Both the position numbers and the translations under genes were made by a program. This document shows positions 6,199 through 6,403 of a stretch of 6,403 bases of DNA, piece after piece. Below the pieces are notes generated by a model. That model saw nothing but the letters and a program-made list of their open reading frames with translations. It was not told where the DNA came from and made no database searches. The stretch is from NCBI GenBank assembly GCA_958438185.1, contig CAUBQU010000080.1:1-6403 (forward strand), read 5' to 3'. This DNA comes from an uncultured Oscillospiraceae bacterium. GTDB lineage: Bacteria > Bacillota > Clostridia > Oscillospirales > Oscillospiraceae. The first letter of the stretch is position 1. Each line of letters opens with the position of its first letter.

Positions 6199-6215
6199 GT
6201 CGGGAGGTACCGTTT
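6134..6215 (+). promoter_or_regulatory. 82-nt near-palindromic hairpin masking the next ribosome binding site
   Basis: The outer stem is AAACGGTACC (6134-6143) with GGTACCGTTT (6206-6215), 10 perfect pairs. After a 3x2 internal loop, CCGAC (6147-6151) pairs with GTCGG (6199-6203). TAG (6153-6155) then pairs with CTA (6195-6197) and AT (6157-6158) with AT (6192-6193), separated by single mismatches. An apical hairpin has GGAAG (6164-6168) with CTTCC (6185-6189) and CTC/GAG around a GGCG loop. That is about 28 pairs in 82 nt. The Shine-Dalgarno GGGAGGT (6202-6208) is wholly inside the 3' arm, and the ATG follows at 6216. The 5' part also holds a perfect 12-bp DNA palindrome, AACGGTACCGTT (6135-6146), whose half recurs at 6206-6214, so a pair of protein operators is an alternative. 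Confidence 0.6.
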
Positions 6216-6403
6216 ATGTGCTGGAATGGGCAATTTTTCGGCGGGATCGGCATCGGCTGTATGCCGGAATTTAATAACTGCGGCGTGACCGCGACCATGG
6301 AGCGGGCGCAGAGCAGCCAATGCGGCTGTGGCTGTGGCTGCGGCTGCAACAGCTGTAACAGCTGCAATGGAAGCAGCAGTAATCGCAGCGGCGGCAGCAG
6401 CCA
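6216..6403 (+). CDS. Cys/Gly/Ser-rich small protein, C-terminus cut by window edge
   Basis: I do not recognise the family. The frame starts at the ATG 6216-6218, 7-8 nt after GGGAGGT, and is open to the window end after 62 codons. The N-terminus MCWNGQFFGGIGIGCMPEFN is aromatic and glycine-rich. Residues 36-52 read QCGCGCGCGCNSCNSCNG minus the first Q: five cysteines alternating with glycine, then two C-N-S units. A Ser/Gly/Asn-rich tail follows (SSSNRSGGSS). Ten of the 62 visible residues are cysteine (2, 15, 22, 36, 38, 40, 42, 44, 47, 50). There is no typical signal peptide. Possible roles are metal binding, a disulfide-cross-linked spore coat or surface protein, or a precursor of a Cys-modified peptide; nothing in the window decides between these. 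The strong ribosome binding site and non-random composition support a real gene, and opposite-strand frames here are mirror images of the repeat. Confidence 0.6.
   Translation, partial: MCWNGQFFGGIGIGCMPEFNNCGVTATMERAQSSQCGCGCGCGCNSCNSCNGSSSNRSGGSS
6321..6362 (+). repeat. Coding microrepeat: TGYGGC hexamers then TGYAACAGC nonamers
   Basis: Four TGYGGC hexamers (6321-6344) encode Cys-Gly repeats, followed by two TGYAACAGC nonamers (6345-6362) encoding Cys-Asn-Ser. TGC and TGT alternate, so the protein pattern is kept while the DNA varies, which suggests selection on the peptide rather than only recent slippage. Repeat number could vary between strains. Confidence 0.7.

Noticed and set aside
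6321..6362. CRISPR-like or satellite repeat
   Set aside because: The repeats are 6 and 9 bases long without spacers and stay in one reading frame, so they are a coding microrepeat.
6110..6367. 85-codon open frame on the minus strand
   Set aside because: Its Leu-Gln-Pro repeats are the mirror of the Cys-Gly coding repeat, and it has no ribosome binding site, while the plus-strand ORF does.

Overview
The window looks like a chromosomal piece of a GC-rich, Gram-positive Clostridia member, plausibly an Oscillospiraceae/Ruminococcaceae-type gut anaerobe. This is inferred from the gene set (PlsY, mini-RNase III, an RqcH-type NFACT protein, an S-layer-homology wall protein), from strong AGGAGG-type ribosome binding sites and from GC-rich coding with many CTG/GGC/GCG codons. 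No rRNA, tRNA, CRISPR array or transposase is visible.

Layout. (1) Left, minus strand: plsY (1226 to 615) followed by mntP (566 to beyond the left edge), 48 bp apart and probably co-transcribed. plsY makes lysophosphatidic acid for membrane lipid synthesis. mntP is a manganese exporter. (2) 1227-1447 is a divergent control region. It has an extended -10 facing plsY, a good sigma-A-type promoter (TTGATT, 17 bp, TATACT) facing right, a tandem 10-bp repeat in the plsY leader and a 7-bp inverted repeat at the rightward -35. (3) 1448-3658, plus strand: a 736-aa exported wall protein with a signal peptide, acidic Pro/Glu/Ala linker, three SLH repeats, a beta-solenoid-like middle, an Ig-like region and a C-terminal YkuD L,D-transpeptidase with an intact SHGCIRM active site. 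It ends in a strong terminator (3703-3740). (4) 3780-5931, plus strand: mrnC (TTG start) and rqcH overlap by 11 nt and form a translation-coupled ribosome maturation/quality-control pair. (5) 5932-6403, plus strand: an accessory stretch of small ORFs. A 46-codon ORF has its Shine-Dalgarno sequence inside a GC hairpin. An 82-nt near-palindromic element (6134-6215) then ends exactly at the start codon of a Cys/Gly/Ser-rich small protein that runs off the right edge.

The first four regions are ordinary housekeeping and cell-envelope biology. The least explained part is 5932-6403. Two consecutive small ORFs there each have their ribosome binding site locked in an inverted repeat, and the second encodes an unusual C-G-C-G-C-G-C-G-C protein. 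I cannot assign a function to either small protein.
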